Positions 44,575 to 53,412 of a DNA stretch of 64,000 nucleotides are shown here, in pieces. This stretch comes from Phenylobacterium sp. (GTDB lineage Bacteria > Pseudomonadota > Alphaproteobacteria > Caulobacterales > Caulobacteraceae). A model generated the notes under the pieces. The model was not told the DNA's origin. It searched no databases and saw only the letters and a program-made list of their open reading frames with translations. The translations under genes and the position numbers were made by a program. The DNA is taken from the NCBI RefSeq assembly GCF_030646615.1, contig NZ_JAUSLG010000073.1:1-64000 (forward strand). Direction: 5' to 3'. The stretch's first letter is position 1; the number at the start of each line of letters is the position of its first letter.

Positions 44575-44910
44575 CGGCCACCTCTTCCAGCCACGCCCGA
44601 CTGCGCGCCAGAAGCCAGCAACCGGCCAGCCTTTCTGAGCATGACCGGTGAGGAGGCCAGGTGAGGTACGTTTCGACAGCTTGGGGCCGCAGTGTGGGCT
44701 ACCGAACGTCGGCACAGACCATGGTGGTCGAGGTCATTCGCAGCCACTCGCGCCTCCTGCCTTCTGTCTTACCGGGCGGTCACAGGGCACAGCCAAACGT
44801 CTGATCCGCGAACAAGTGTTGGAGGCCGCGTGCTCATGACCCCAATCATGACTTGGTCACCAAATGCCTCGGCTGGCCGGCGCCAGCGGACCCTGCGCCG
44901 CCTGAGGGAA
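44575..44910. other. Intergenic region upstream of tkt, 336 bases
   Basis: It should hold the tkt promoter (minus strand). I see no FNR-type box that fits, no CueR-type promoter and no believable gene. Confidence 0.55.
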
Positions 44911-45246
44911 CTAGTGTTCGTGAGCTTTCGGTGCGTCGGCCTTCGGCGCCGGCGGATGGGATCCGGACTTGTGTTGTGCCATGCCGCCGTGGCCCATCAT
45001 CTCGCCGCACATTTTGTGCATCTTGTCCATGTCCGCCTTGGCCATAGGCTTGCCATCCGCCCCCTTCATGGCGCCCATCTGACCTTTGCCGGCAGGCATC
45101 TGGCCGCCCTTCATCCCGCCGCACATTTCGTGCGGCGCGGCTGTGGCGGCGGGAGGCGGGGTCTTCGCAGGCGGCCCGTCCGCCAGCGCGTAGCTGGCTG
45201 AGAACAGGGCCGATGCGGCGGTGATCGTGATGATGAGGGACTTCAT
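44911..45246 (-). CDS. Small exported His/Met protein with MDKMH motif, copy 2
   Basis: A 111-residue protein with a signal peptide (MKSLIITITAASALFSASYA) and a mature part of Met-Gly-His composition (HEMCGGMKGGQM; KADMDKMHKMCGEMMGHGGM; a tail PKAHEH). It shares the DMDKMH-x2-C motif with the protein at 24918-25223. ATG 45246 with GGAG upstream. Likely a periplasmic metal-binding protein; no named family. Confidence 0.7.
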   Translation of the reverse strand: MKSLIITITAASALFSASYALADGPPAKTPPPAATAAPHEMCGGMKGGQMPAGKGQMGAMKGADGKPMAKADMDKMHKMCGEMMGHGGMAQHKSGSHPPAPKADAPKAHEH

Positions 45247-45347
45247 GGTTTGGCTCCAAAAGCAGGGTTGCTGGTAAGGACGCTCGCACCTCCACGCCAT
45301 TACGCGCATCAATGGTGGGAAGCGCCGTTCGGACTGTTTCTCGCTTC

Positions 45348-46880
45348 CTAAAACAGCCCGCGCGGCTGGTCGTCGTAGCTGACGAGCAGGTTCTTGGTCT
45401 GCTGATAGTGCGACAGCATCATCTTGTGGTTTTCGCGCCCGAAGCCTGAGGCCTTGTAGCCGCCAAAGGCGGCATGCGCCGGATAGACATGGTAGCAGTT
45501 CGTCCACACTCGACCGGCTTCGATCGCTCGCCCCATCCGGTATGCGGTTCCACCGTCGCGGGACCAGACGCCGGCGCCCAGGCCGTAAGGGGTATCGTTG
45601 GCGAGCCGCACCGCCTCTTCCGGCGAGTTGAAGCGGGTCACCGCCAGGACCGGGCCGAAGATTTCCTCCTGGAAAATCCGCATGTGATTCTCGCCCACGA
45701 ACACGGTCGGCTGCACAAAGTAACCGGCGTCGAGCTCGCCGCCCGGCAGCGCACGCTGACCGCCGGTAAGGCACTGCGCGCCCTCCTGCTTGCCGACCTC
45801 GATGTAGTCCAAAATCTTGGTGAGCTGACCTTCTGAGGCCTGGGCCCCCATCTGGGTCATCGGGTCCAGGGGGTCACCGACCTTGATGCTGGCGACGCGG
45901 CTGATCGCGCGTTCCATGAAGGCGTCGAAGATCGACTCGTGCACCAGGGCGCGCGACGGGCAGGTGCAGACCTCGCCCTTGTTGAAGGCGAAGAGAGCCA
46001 GGCCCTCCACGGCCTTGTCGAGGAAGCTGTCGTCGGCGGCCATGACGTCGGGCATGAAGATGTTCGGAGACTTGCCGCCCAGCTCCAAAGTTTGCGGGAT
46101 CAGGTGTTCGGCAGCCGCCTGCATGATCTGCCGGCCCGTCGTGGTCTCGCCGGTGAAGGCGACCTTGGCGACGCGGGGGTTGGCGGCGATCGCCCGGCCA
46201 ACGGTGCCGCCTGGCCCGGTCACCACATTCAGCACGCCGGGCGGCAGGATGTCGGCGGTCAGCTCGGCGAACAGCATCAGCGTGAGCGGAGTCTGGGAAG
46301 CGGGCTTGATCACAGTGCAGTTGCCCGCCGCCAGCGCCGGGGCGAGCTTCCAGGCGGCCATGAGTAGCGGGAAGTTCCAGGGGATGATCTGGCCCACCAC
46401 GCCAAGCGGTTCCTTGAAGTGGTAGGCGATCGTCTGTTCGTCGATTGTCGAGATCGAGCCTTCTTCGCTGCGGATGCAGCCCGCGAAGTAGCGGAAATGA
46501 TCGATGGCCAGAGGCACGTCAGCGCCGCGCGTCTCTCGGATCGGCTTGCCGTTGTCGATCGTCTCGGCGAGCGCGAAGAGATCAAGGTTCTCCTCCAGCC
46601 GATCAGCAATCTTGTTGAGCATCCGAGACCGCTCGCTCGGCGAAAGCCGCGCCCAGCCCGACTTGGCCGCATGCGCCGCATCCAGCGCCGCCTCCACATC
46701 CTCAGCTGTCGATTGTGCGAATTCGGCGATCGGCGCGCCGTTGATGGGGCTGTGATCGGTGAAGTACTGCCCCCTCAGAGGCGGCGACCAACGTCCCCCG
46801 ATGAAGTTACCATAGCGGGCCGGGACCTTGCCCTGGGCTCGCACAGACTGAATGGCGCTCTGGAACAAGGTGTTCTCCAT
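45348..46880 (-). CDS. NAD-dependent aldehyde dehydrogenase (ExaC/AldB-like)
   Basis: A 510-residue dehydrogenase. The family motifs are [48 protein letters not shown] with the base Glu, and the catalytic Cys in [11 protein letters not shown]. It oxidises acetaldehyde or similar aldehydes to acids. It is divergent from the alcohol dehydrogenase across a 197-base gap with an FNR-type box, so the two probably work together. Start ATG 46880; upstream frame uses TTG. Confidence 0.93.
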   Translation of the reverse strand: MENTLFQSAIQSVRAQGKVPARYGNFIGGRWSPPLRGQYFTDHSPINGAPIAEFAQSTAEDVEAALDAAHAAKSGWARLSPSERSRMLNKIADRLEENLDLFALAETIDNGKPIRETRGADVPLAIDHFRYFAGCIRSEEGSISTIDEQTIAYHFKEPLGVVGQIIPWNFPLLMAAWKLAPALAAGNCTVIKPASQTPLTLMLFAELTADILPPGVLNVVTGPGGTVGRAIAANPRVAKVAFTGETTTGRQIMQAAAEHLIPQTLELGGKSPNIFMPDVMAADDSFLDKAVEGLALFAFNKGEVCTCPSRALVHESIFDAFMERAISRVASIKVGDPLDPMTQMGAQASEGQLTKILDYIEVGKQEGAQCLTGGQRALPGGELDAGYFVQPTVFVGENHMRIFQEEIFGPVLAVTRFNSPEEAVRLANDTPYGLGAGVWSRDGGTAYRMGRAIEAGRVWTNCYHVYPAHAAFGGYKASGFGRENHKMMLSHYQQTKNLLVSYDDQPRGLF

Positions 46881-47003
46881 GTATTCGCACGCGCGCTGAC
46901 CTGCTCGCAACGGCCCCGTTCCAGCGGACCGCCGCCGGTTCAGAGAAAAAGAGCCCGCAGCGGACCCACCGCATCACTCTTTCTGCTTGGGCGGTGCGTC
47001 GCC

Positions 47004-47017
47004 TTGACGGGGATCAA
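47004..47017. promoter_or_regulatory. FNR/FixK-type box before alcohol dehydrogenase
   Basis: TTGAC-GGGG-ATCAA, a match to TTGAY-N4-RTCAA at all ten fixed positions. It lies 60 bases before the alcohol dehydrogenase ATG and 124 bases from the aldehyde dehydrogenase start. A second perfect palindrome AAAGGT-A-ACCTTT overlaps its edge at 47016-47028. Confidence 0.7.
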
Positions 47018-47077
47018 AGGTAACCTTTAGCCTGATCACTACGAAGGATGCACGAACAGGATGAGGAAGGCAGACCC

Positions 47078-48103
47078 ATGGCGACGATGATGAAGGCCGC
47101 AGTCGTGCGGGAGTTCGGCAAGCCGCTGGTGATCGAGGAGGTCCCCATTCCGACGCCTGGACCCGATCAGATCCTCGTGCGCACGGCCGCAACCGGCGTC
47201 TGTCACACCGACCTGCACGCCGCCAAGGGCGACTGGCCGGTCAAGCCGAACCCACCCTTCATCCCTGGCCACGAGGGCGTGGGTGTGGTGGTCGGGGTCG
47301 GCGCCAACGTGCAGCGGGTGCGGGAGGGCGACCGCGTCGGCGTGCCCTGGCTGCATACCGCGTGCGGCTACTGCCCGCACTGCCGCACCGGCTGGGAAAC
47401 CCTCTGCGGCTCTCAGAAGAACACCGGCTATTCCGTGAACGGCAGCTTCGCCGAATACGCGGTGGCGGATCCCAATTATGTAGGGCGCTTGCCCGACACC
47501 CTGGACTGGGGCGCCGCAGCGCCGCTGCTCTGCGCCGGGGTCACCGTCTACAAAGGCCTCAAGGAGACGGAGGTGAAACCCGGGCAGTGGGTCGCGATCT
47601 CGGGGATCGGCGGGCTCGGACACTTGGCGGTTCAGTACGCGAAGGCCATGGGCATGCACGTCGCGGCGATCGACATCCATCCCGAAAAGCTGGCGTTGGC
47701 CAAGCAGCTGGGCGCAGACCTCACGCTGCACGGCCGGGACACCGACCCCGTGGCCGAGATCCAAAAGCAGATCGGCGGGGTTCACGGGGTGCTTGTCACG
47801 GCCGTTTCGCCGGCGGCCTTCGAGCAGGCCTTCGGGGCGCTACGGCCGCATGGGACCATGGCCATGATCGGCCTGCCGCCCGGCAAGTTCGCCATGCCGA
47901 TCTTCGACACGGTGCTCAAGCGGATCACCGTCCGGGGCTCGATTGTCGGAACGCGGCAGGATCTGGAAGAGGCGCTCGAGTTCGGGGGCGAAGGCAAGGT
48001 CGCCGCGCACTTCTCCTGGGACCGGCTCGAGAACATCAACGAAGTCTTCGAACGCATGGAACGCGGCGCGATCGATGGGCGCGTAGTCTTGAGCCTGGAA
48101 TAG
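47078..48103 (+). CDS. adhP: Zinc-dependent alcohol dehydrogenase (AdhP-like)
   Basis: A 341-residue medium-chain dehydrogenase. Catalytic zinc ligands are in TGVCHTDLHAAKGDW and PGHEGVGVV; structural zinc is held by CGYCPHCRTGWETLC; the NAD fold begins at GIGGLGHLAVQYAKAMG. It converts ethanol and acetaldehyde in either direction. Start ATG 47078 with GAGGAAGG upstream; an ATG at 47048 has less support. Placed under an FNR-type box, it may act in fermentation under low oxygen. Confidence 0.94.
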   Translation: MATMMKAAVVREFGKPLVIEEVPIPTPGPDQILVRTAATGVCHTDLHAAKGDWPVKPNPPFIPGHEGVGVVVGVGANVQRVREGDRVGVPWLHTACGYCPHCRTGWETLCGSQKNTGYSVNGSFAEYAVADPNYVGRLPDTLDWGAAAPLLCAGVTVYKGLKETEVKPGQWVAISGIGGLGHLAVQYAKAMGMHVAAIDIHPEKLALAKQLGADLTLHGRDTDPVAEIQKQIGGVHGVLVTAVSPAAFEQAFGALRPHGTMAMIGLPPGKFAMPIFDTVLKRITVRGSIVGTRQDLEEALEFGGEGKVAAHFSWDRLENINEVFERMERGAIDGRVVLSLE

Positions 48104-48186
48104 GCGCTTCGCTTACCTCAGGCGCGCCAGGTCGGTGTGTCTGGGGCGCCGCCGGAGCCCGAGGAATGCGGTGGGACGGTGAAGGG

Positions 48187-48212
48187 GTCGCGCCGCCTGA
48201 GGGCGGCGCGAC
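48187..48212 (+). terminator. Hairpin terminator after adhP
   Basis: GTCGCGCCGCC (48187-48197) pairs perfectly with GGCGGCGCGAC (48202-48212) over 11 bases with a 4-base loop, followed by TTGTTGT. It ends the alcohol dehydrogenase transcript. Confidence 0.8.
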
Positions 48213-48238
48213 TTGTTGTCCCCTCCGAACCGCAGCGC

Positions 48239-48613
48239 TTACATGTGATCTTTCATAGAGGGGTCGGCCTTGGCCGCGGGGGCCATCGGCATGCTGTCAT
48301 CCTTCATCGGCGGCGAGTTGGCGCCAGACGAAATGCCTGAGCCCTGGGCGTCTTTCTGCATAGCCATGCCTTGGGCGTGCGCGTCTCGCTCCATTTGCAT
48401 GCCTTCCTTGTGGCCCTGGGCGCGCGTTTCAGCCTCGGTCTCGCCATGCGCCGCCGCCGTAGCGGGCGTTGTGGTGTCGGTGGCCACAGCCGCCGCGTCC
48501 ACAGCGGCTGCGGGGGCCTCGTCCGTCTTCTGGTTGCAGCCGGTGATCGCGAGAGCGGCGACCGACGCGGTCAAAAGAGCAGCGGATCGGCAAAGGTTAG
48601 ATATAGTAGTCAT
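48239..48613 (-). CDS. Met/His-rich lipoprotein, copy 2
   Basis: A 124-residue lipoprotein (lipobox LAITGCNQ) of the same length and plan as the one at 24452-24826, with EGMQMERDAHAQGMAMQKDA and a final DPSMKDHM. Start ATG 48613 with AAGGAG upstream. It is divergent from the DUF1622 gene at a gap of only about 40 bases, so promoters must overlap the neighbouring gene or each other. Likely a periplasmic metal-binding lipoprotein. Confidence 0.72.
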   Translation of the reverse strand: MTTISNLCRSAALLTASVAALAITGCNQKTDEAPAAAVDAAAVATDTTTPATAAAHGETEAETRAQGHKEGMQMERDAHAQGMAMQKDAQGSGISSGANSPPMKDDSMPMAPAAKADPSMKDHM

Positions 48614-48653
48614 TTATTTCTCCTTCGGGGTTTGAACAGTGGGGGACGAGCTG

Positions 48654-49022
48654 ATGAGCATGGCGTTTGTCGAGCCACTGGCTGCCTGGCTGCAGCACGC
48701 TACGGTGACGATGGCGCTGTTCACGGATGCTATTGCCGTGGCTGTCATCGCCGCAGCGGTTCTCGGTGCGCTTTGGCGAACCGTGGAACGCACTTGGAAG
48801 CGGAACGCGGAGGCAGACTGCCCTGGCGAGGGGGCCCGCCTCCGTCTTGCCCGCTCTTTGGCCTTGGGCCTTGAGTTTCTCTTGGCGGCGGATGTGATGC
48901 GAACCGCGGTCGCGCCGACATGGACAGAAATCGGCCAGCTCGCCGCGGTCGCAACGTTGCGAACGGCGTTGAACTTTTTCATCCAGCGCGAAATCGACGC
49001 CGCTGAACGCAGGAAGGGCTAA
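48654..49022 (+). CDS. DUF1622 membrane protein
   Basis: A 122-residue membrane protein with three hydrophobic segments and the DUF1622 core RLARSLALGLEFLLAADVMR and APTWTEIGQLAAVATLRTAL. Function of the family is unknown. The start may be ATG 48654 (GGGGGA upstream) or GTG 48639. It stands alone between two metal-related genes. Confidence 0.85.
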   Translation: MSMAFVEPLAAWLQHATVTMALFTDAIAVAVIAAAVLGALWRTVERTWKRNAEADCPGEGARLRLARSLALGLEFLLAADVMRTAVAPTWTEIGQLAAVATLRTALNFFIQREIDAAERRKG

Positions 49023-49078
49023 GGCCCGCTTCCAGGCGCCCGACGAACGGCTGCGAGGGGAACAGGCGGCTGAGTGGC

Positions 49079-49936
49079 TCAAAACCACGCACGGACCCCC
49101 ACGACGACGGATAGGTTACTCGTGCGCTCTCCCTCGGCGCGCGCCATTCTCTTTGTGTTGCCGTAGGTCTGTCGCCAGGCGACGCCGACATACGGAGCGA
49201 GCTCACGGCGCAACTCGTAGCGAAGGCGGGCGCCGATCTCTGTGTCGTTGAGGCCCTCGCCGACGCCGAAACTCCGATCTGCCTGGAGCGCGGCGTTTGC
49301 TTCAATGCGGGGCTGAAGGATCAGGCGCTGCCTCAGCAAGATATCATAGGACGCGGTCACCCTGGCCGAGACCTTGCCATTTTCGCTAACGAACACAGCC
49401 GGCTCCAGTTCGTAGCGATACGGTGCGAGGCCCTGCAGACCAATGACCCCGTAGACGCGCGACCGGTCTGGACCTGGCCCCGAGCGCCGAGCGTATCGCA
49501 CGCCGGCTTGGAAATCGAAGAACGGGGCGATGAGTTGACCGTAGAGCAGCTGGGCCTCTTGCTCGCTGTCGGCACGTTTGGATGTGCTCTGCGCGCCCTC
49601 GCTCTTGACCCACAGGCGCTTCACGTCGCCCCCATACCAGCCGAAGACGTCCCAGCGGATAACGCCCGGGTCCTCGCTCTCTCGGTACTCTAGGAGGTCG
49701 GTGAGGAAGTATCCGTAGTTGGCGCTATCGGCCGTGGGCTGTGGCCATCCCGCGCGCTCAGCGAGATTGGGCACCGTCTCGGGACCTCGTTCGGAAGCGG
49801 CGGGCGCCGCGCGATTTGCGGCAGGCGGCATAGCCATTCCGGAGGGCATGCCGGCGTCGGGCGAAGCGGGCGCCTCCTGCGCGTGAACAACGGCAGGGGC
49901 TGCCAGGAAGGCGATGGCAAGAGCGGCCGAGCGCAT
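49079..49936 (-). CDS. copB: CopB outer-membrane copper-resistance protein, copy 2
   Basis: A 285-residue CopB with a signal peptide, a short Met/Pro-rich N-terminus (PDAGMPSGMAMPP) without the DPHAGH repeats of copy 1, and the barrel domain (RWDVFGWYGGDVKRLW; RLRYELRRELAPYVGVAWRQ). ATG 49936 follows AGGAG, 9 bases after the copA copy 2 stop. The two CopB proteins are clear paralogs, differing mainly in the repeat region. Confidence 0.93.
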   Translation of the reverse strand: MRSAALAIAFLAAPAVVHAQEAPASPDAGMPSGMAMPPAANRAAPAASERGPETVPNLAERAGWPQPTADSANYGYFLTDLLEYRESEDPGVIRWDVFGWYGGDVKRLWVKSEGAQSTSKRADSEQEAQLLYGQLIAPFFDFQAGVRYARRSGPGPDRSRVYGVIGLQGLAPYRYELEPAVFVSENGKVSARVTASYDILLRQRLILQPRIEANAALQADRSFGVGEGLNDTEIGARLRYELRRELAPYVGVAWRQTYGNTKRMARAEGERTSNLSVVVGVRAWF

Positions 49937-49945
49937 CGGGATCTC

Positions 49946-51871
49946 CTACTGAGGGGGCGAAGAGACTTCGATGACACGGAACATCCCCATCTCCATGTGC
50001 AGGAGGAGGTGGCAATGCATGGCCCATTGGCCAGGCGCGTCGGCGGTGATGGCGACGGTTAGCCGCTCGGCTGGCTTGACGCTGACGGTGTGCTTGCGAG
50101 GTTGATGGGCGCCCGCACCGTTCTCGAGCTCCATCCACATGCCGTGCAGGTGGATGGGGTGCTCCATCATGGTGTCGTTGACCAGCACCAGGCGCAGGCG
50201 CTCGCCGTAGGCAAAGGGGATGGGCGCGCGGGCCTCCGAGTACTTCTTTCCATCAAAGGACCACATGTAGCGCTCCATGTTGCCTGTGATGTGCAGCTCG
50301 ATCTCGCGTGTGGGCGTGCGCTGGTCCTCCTGCGGCGTCACGCTTCGCAGGTCGGCGTAGACCAGCACCCGCGCCGCAGGATCGTCGAAGCCAGAGCCCG
50401 GTTCGTGGAGGCGGCTGCGCGCCACCATCGCCACGGAGGAGTTCCCGACGCCATGGGTGTCGGGGCCGTGGATGAACGGCGCTGCCGCGCCTGGCTTGGC
50501 CGCGAGCCTCGTTCCCATGCTCGCCATAGCGCTGGAGGCCTCGGTCGCCGTGGCCGCGCCATGGGCGTGCGCGCTCGTAAGCTGAGCCTCGACCGCCGCA
50601 CGACTTCGTTCCACGGCCATGTCGCCCGCCGCGTGCCCAGCCATGTCCATGACGGGAGCCTTGGGAGACGCCGTCGCACCGGACATACCCGTCATGCCCG
50701 CCATGTCGCCGGACATCTCCATTCCCGACATGTCCATGCCCATGTCGGCCATGGTGCGCAGCGGTCTCTTGCGACGGGGCGGGATGGGCGCTGTCATTCC
50801 GGCGCGCGGCGCGAGCGTGCCGCGCGCAAAGCCACTGCGGTCCATCGCCTCAGCGAACAGGGTATAGGCTTGGTCATCGGGCGTGACGATGACATCGAAA
50901 GTCTCGCCCGGCCCTATCCGGAACTCGTCCACGTCGACGGGCTGGACATTCTGCCCGTCCGCCTGGACCACAGTCATCTTCAGGCCCGGGATGCGGATGT
51001 CGAAATAAGTCATCGCGCCGGCGGCGATGAAACGAAGCCGCACGCGCTCGCCGCGGGTGAATAGGCCAGTCCAGTTCGCGTTCGCTGTCAGGCCATTGAC
51101 GAGATAGGTGTAGGTGTAGCCGGTGACATCGGCGAAATCCGTCGGATCCATCCGCATCTTGGTCCAACTCATCCGCTCGCTGAGGGTCGCTGGCCAACCA
51201 TCGCGCGCGGCATCCCGAAACAGGTCCGCGACCGTCCGCCTTTGGTAGTTGTAGTACCCCGCCTGCTTCTTGAGGTTCCTGATGATCTGCTCCGGCGGCT
51301 CGAAGCTCCAGTCCGACAGCATCACGACGTAGTCCCGCTCGTAGGCGAACGGCTCAGGACCGGCAGGATCGATGATGAACGGGGCGTAGACGCCCAGCAA
51401 TTCCTGTCCCCCGGAATGGCTGTGGCACCAGTACGTGCCGCTTTGCAGCAGCGGGAAGCGATAGGTGAAGGTTTCGCCCGGCGCGATGCCACCGAAACTC
51501 ACGCCGGGGACGCCATCCATCGCGGGCGGCAGGATGATCCCGTGCCAATGGATGGACGCAATTTCCTCGAGTCGGTTTGTGACCCGCAGGACGGCTTCCT
51601 CACCCTCCCGAAAACGCAGCAACGGACCTGGGATCGTCTGGTTGATGGCCATGGCGCGGCCGGGGCGATCTCCGACCATCAGCTGGAAGTGACCGATCTC
51701 AAGGTCTAGAGCGCGCTCGCCCCTCGTTCCCGCGACAGGAGGGAGTGCGGCCTGGACGACGCTGGTCCGAGCGTAGGCCGGCGCCGCACGTGCAAGTGCG
51801 GCGGAGAGCCCCAGACCCCCTCCGGCCGCCAGCATAGCGCGGCGACTGATGAGTTCACGCGAACCGAACAT
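49946..51871 (-). CDS. copA: CopA multicopper oxidase, copy 2
   Basis: A 641-residue oxidase with a Tat leader (SRRAMLAAGG), copper motifs IHWHG, WCHSHSGG, HPIHLHGMWME and HCHLLLHMEMGM, and a long Met-rich insert (MDMSGMEMSGDMAGMTGMSG and onward). In place of WYHSHS it has WCHSHS. The start ATG 51871 follows GAGGAGG. No CueR-type promoter is seen in the upstream gap, so its control must differ from copy 1. Confidence 0.94.
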   Translation of the reverse strand: MFGSRELISRRAMLAAGGGLGLSAALARAAPAYARTSVVQAALPPVAGTRGERALDLEIGHFQLMVGDRPGRAMAINQTIPGPLLRFREGEEAVLRVTNRLEEIASIHWHGIILPPAMDGVPGVSFGGIAPGETFTYRFPLLQSGTYWCHSHSGGQELLGVYAPFIIDPAGPEPFAYERDYVVMLSDWSFEPPEQIIRNLKKQAGYYNYQRRTVADLFRDAARDGWPATLSERMSWTKMRMDPTDFADVTGYTYTYLVNGLTANANWTGLFTRGERVRLRFIAAGAMTYFDIRIPGLKMTVVQADGQNVQPVDVDEFRIGPGETFDVIVTPDDQAYTLFAEAMDRSGFARGTLAPRAGMTAPIPPRRKRPLRTMADMGMDMSGMEMSGDMAGMTGMSGATASPKAPVMDMAGHAAGDMAVERSRAAVEAQLTSAHAHGAATATEASSAMASMGTRLAAKPGAAAPFIHGPDTHGVGNSSVAMVARSRLHEPGSGFDDPAARVLVYADLRSVTPQEDQRTPTREIELHITGNMERYMWSFDGKKYSEARAPIPFAYGERLRLVLVNDTMMEHPIHLHGMWMELENGAGAHQPRKHTVSVKPAERLTVAITADAPGQWAMHCHLLLHMEMGMFRVIEVSSPPQ

Positions 51872-52129
51872 AGACCCTCCTCGCCGCTCCCGGCGCTGAT
51901 CAGACGCGTCGGCGCGCGTTACATTACAAGCCTACGGGCTATCGGCGTCGCCGCTCCTCGAGAGCCGGAACGCGCGATCAGAACGACTGACCGCAGACTG
52001 TTCGCCAACCTGTCCGCTACAAAGGCCCGCTGGAGATCGAGACAGCCACCGCCGTACAGGGCCATCGCTCCGTCTGGGAACTCAAGTATTCACCGGTGAA
52101 AGCCCTCTTTGACTCGAGCTCCACAGCAT

Positions 52130-52345
52130 CTATTCCTCGATATCGCTTACGCGCATCTCCGCCCGCTCGCCATGTTGGCGGAGCACATCAACCATCCTTT
52201 GGGCCTGATCTACAGCGACCGCCTTGCACCAACATGGCGTCATCATCTGGTGATCGCGCCGAACAGCCCAGCCGTAGGCTTCCTTGACCACTTCAAAGGT
52301 GATCGGTCCGCGATCCCGGCTGCTCGTCGTGTCAGGTTCCGCCAT
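52130..52345 (-). CDS. Small hypothetical protein
   Basis: A 71-residue acidic-basic soluble protein (TFEVVKEAYGWAVRRDHQMM; QAQRMVDVLRQHGERAEM). No domain is recognised. It is supported by a strong AGGAGG about 6 bases before the ATG at 52343-52345. It is 258 bases upstream of copA copy 2 and in the same direction. Confidence 0.55.
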   Translation of the reverse strand: MAEPDTTSSRDRGPITFEVVKEAYGWAVRRDHQMMTPCWCKAVAVDQAQRMVDVLRQHGERAEMRVSDIEE

Positions 52346-52583
52346 GGCTGGCCTCCTTCAATGGCTGCGTTCGCGACCAGTGATGACGCAGACGCATTCT
52401 TATGACGCGAGAGCTTGGCGCGCCTTACACCGGCGGCGCGATCGCCCGTCAGCTCGGCTCTGGCGGAGATGTAACAATGAGGGCGATCAAGCGTCCTAAA
52501 CCGCACGTCCTGGCTACAGGAGCCAATCCCCGCCCGTGCGGGGAGCGGCCTTCGACTAGTCGCTATTGGCGTCGTGCCAGGCC

Positions 52584-52597
52584 TTGAGCCATGTCAA
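52584..52597. promoter_or_regulatory. FNR/FixK-like palindrome before second ECF sigma gene
   Basis: GCCTTGA-GCCATG-TCAAGGC is a perfect 7-base inverted repeat; its core TTGAGCCATGTCAA fits TTGA-N6-TCAA. It lies 34 bases before the sigma factor ATG, a spacing where it could activate or repress. Confidence 0.5.
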
Positions 52598-52631
52598 GGC
52601 GACGCACAGCAGGAGCAAACAGGAATTCGCC

Positions 52632-53285
52632 ATGAGCTCCCGTCCCGACCATTCTTCAGCCGCCGGATCCGACCCCGATGAAAAGCTGTCAGCCGTGGCG
52701 GCTGCTGACGCGGCCGTCCGGCGCGAACTCGTCGAGTGTCATCGCGATTTCCTGACCTTCCTGCGTCGCCGGCTGGGGAACCCACATGACGCAGAGGACG
52801 TGCTGCAAGAGTTCATCGCCCGCGCGTTGGATCGCTCCAGGCACCTCAGGGATGTGCAATCGGTCCGCGGCTGGCTCAGCCGGGTTCTGGCGACGACGCT
52901 GGTGGATCATTACCGGCGGGCGGGCCGCCGAAAAGATTCTCCGCGCGACCCGGCTGACCTTGAGGCGCTAGCCGTCGCGCCGGACCCTGAAATCGAAGCG
53001 GCCGTCTGCTTCTGCCTCTATCGTTTGCTCCCGACGCTAAAGCCAGAATACAGCGAACTGATCTGGCGGGTCGATCTACTTGACGAGCCCCGAGACCGGG
53101 TCGCCGCGTCGCTTGGGCTGACGCTCAATAACGTCACCGTGCGTCTCCACCGCGGGCGTAGGGCGCTGCGCACGCGGCTCGAGGAGATCTGCCTCACCTG
53201 TCCAGAACACGGATTTCTCGACTGCCGGTGCGATGAGGGTGAGCGAATTCGTCTGATTCACATGCGGCGGGCGGCGGCGGGCTAA
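52632..53285 (+). CDS. ECF sigma factor with Cys-rich C-terminal tail
   Basis: A 217-residue sigma factor: region 2 near residues 40-100 (NPHDAEDVLQEFIARALD, VRGWLSRVLATTLVDHYRR) and region 4 near 135-180 (RVAASLGLTLNNVTVRLHRG). After region 4 a tail reads CLTCPEHGFLDCRCDEGE, four Cys and a His that could bind a metal and sense it directly. No anti-sigma gene is adjacent. ATG 52632 is preceded by AGGA; upstream frame is not used. Confidence 0.88.
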   Translation: MSSRPDHSSAAGSDPDEKLSAVAAADAAVRRELVECHRDFLTFLRRRLGNPHDAEDVLQEFIARALDRSRHLRDVQSVRGWLSRVLATTLVDHYRRAGRRKDSPRDPADLEALAVAPDPEIEAAVCFCLYRLLPTLKPEYSELIWRVDLLDEPRDRVAASLGLTLNNVTVRLHRGRRALRTRLEEICLTCPEHGFLDCRCDEGERIRLIHMRRAAAG

Positions 53286-53412
53286 GCCGCAGGCACGGGC
53301 CACGATAGAAAGGACGATGTTCTGTCAATGTGGCGCGCCCATCAAGCACCTGGCGCTTAGCGGCTACGATCTTCTCCGCTCCGCTGGGAATCTGTGGGGT
53401 CGCTTTTTGGAT

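Noticed and set aside
44840..44910. Possible FNR-type site upstream of tkt
   Set aside because: Only loose half-sites are present (for example TTGTTCGCGGATCA with wrong spacing).
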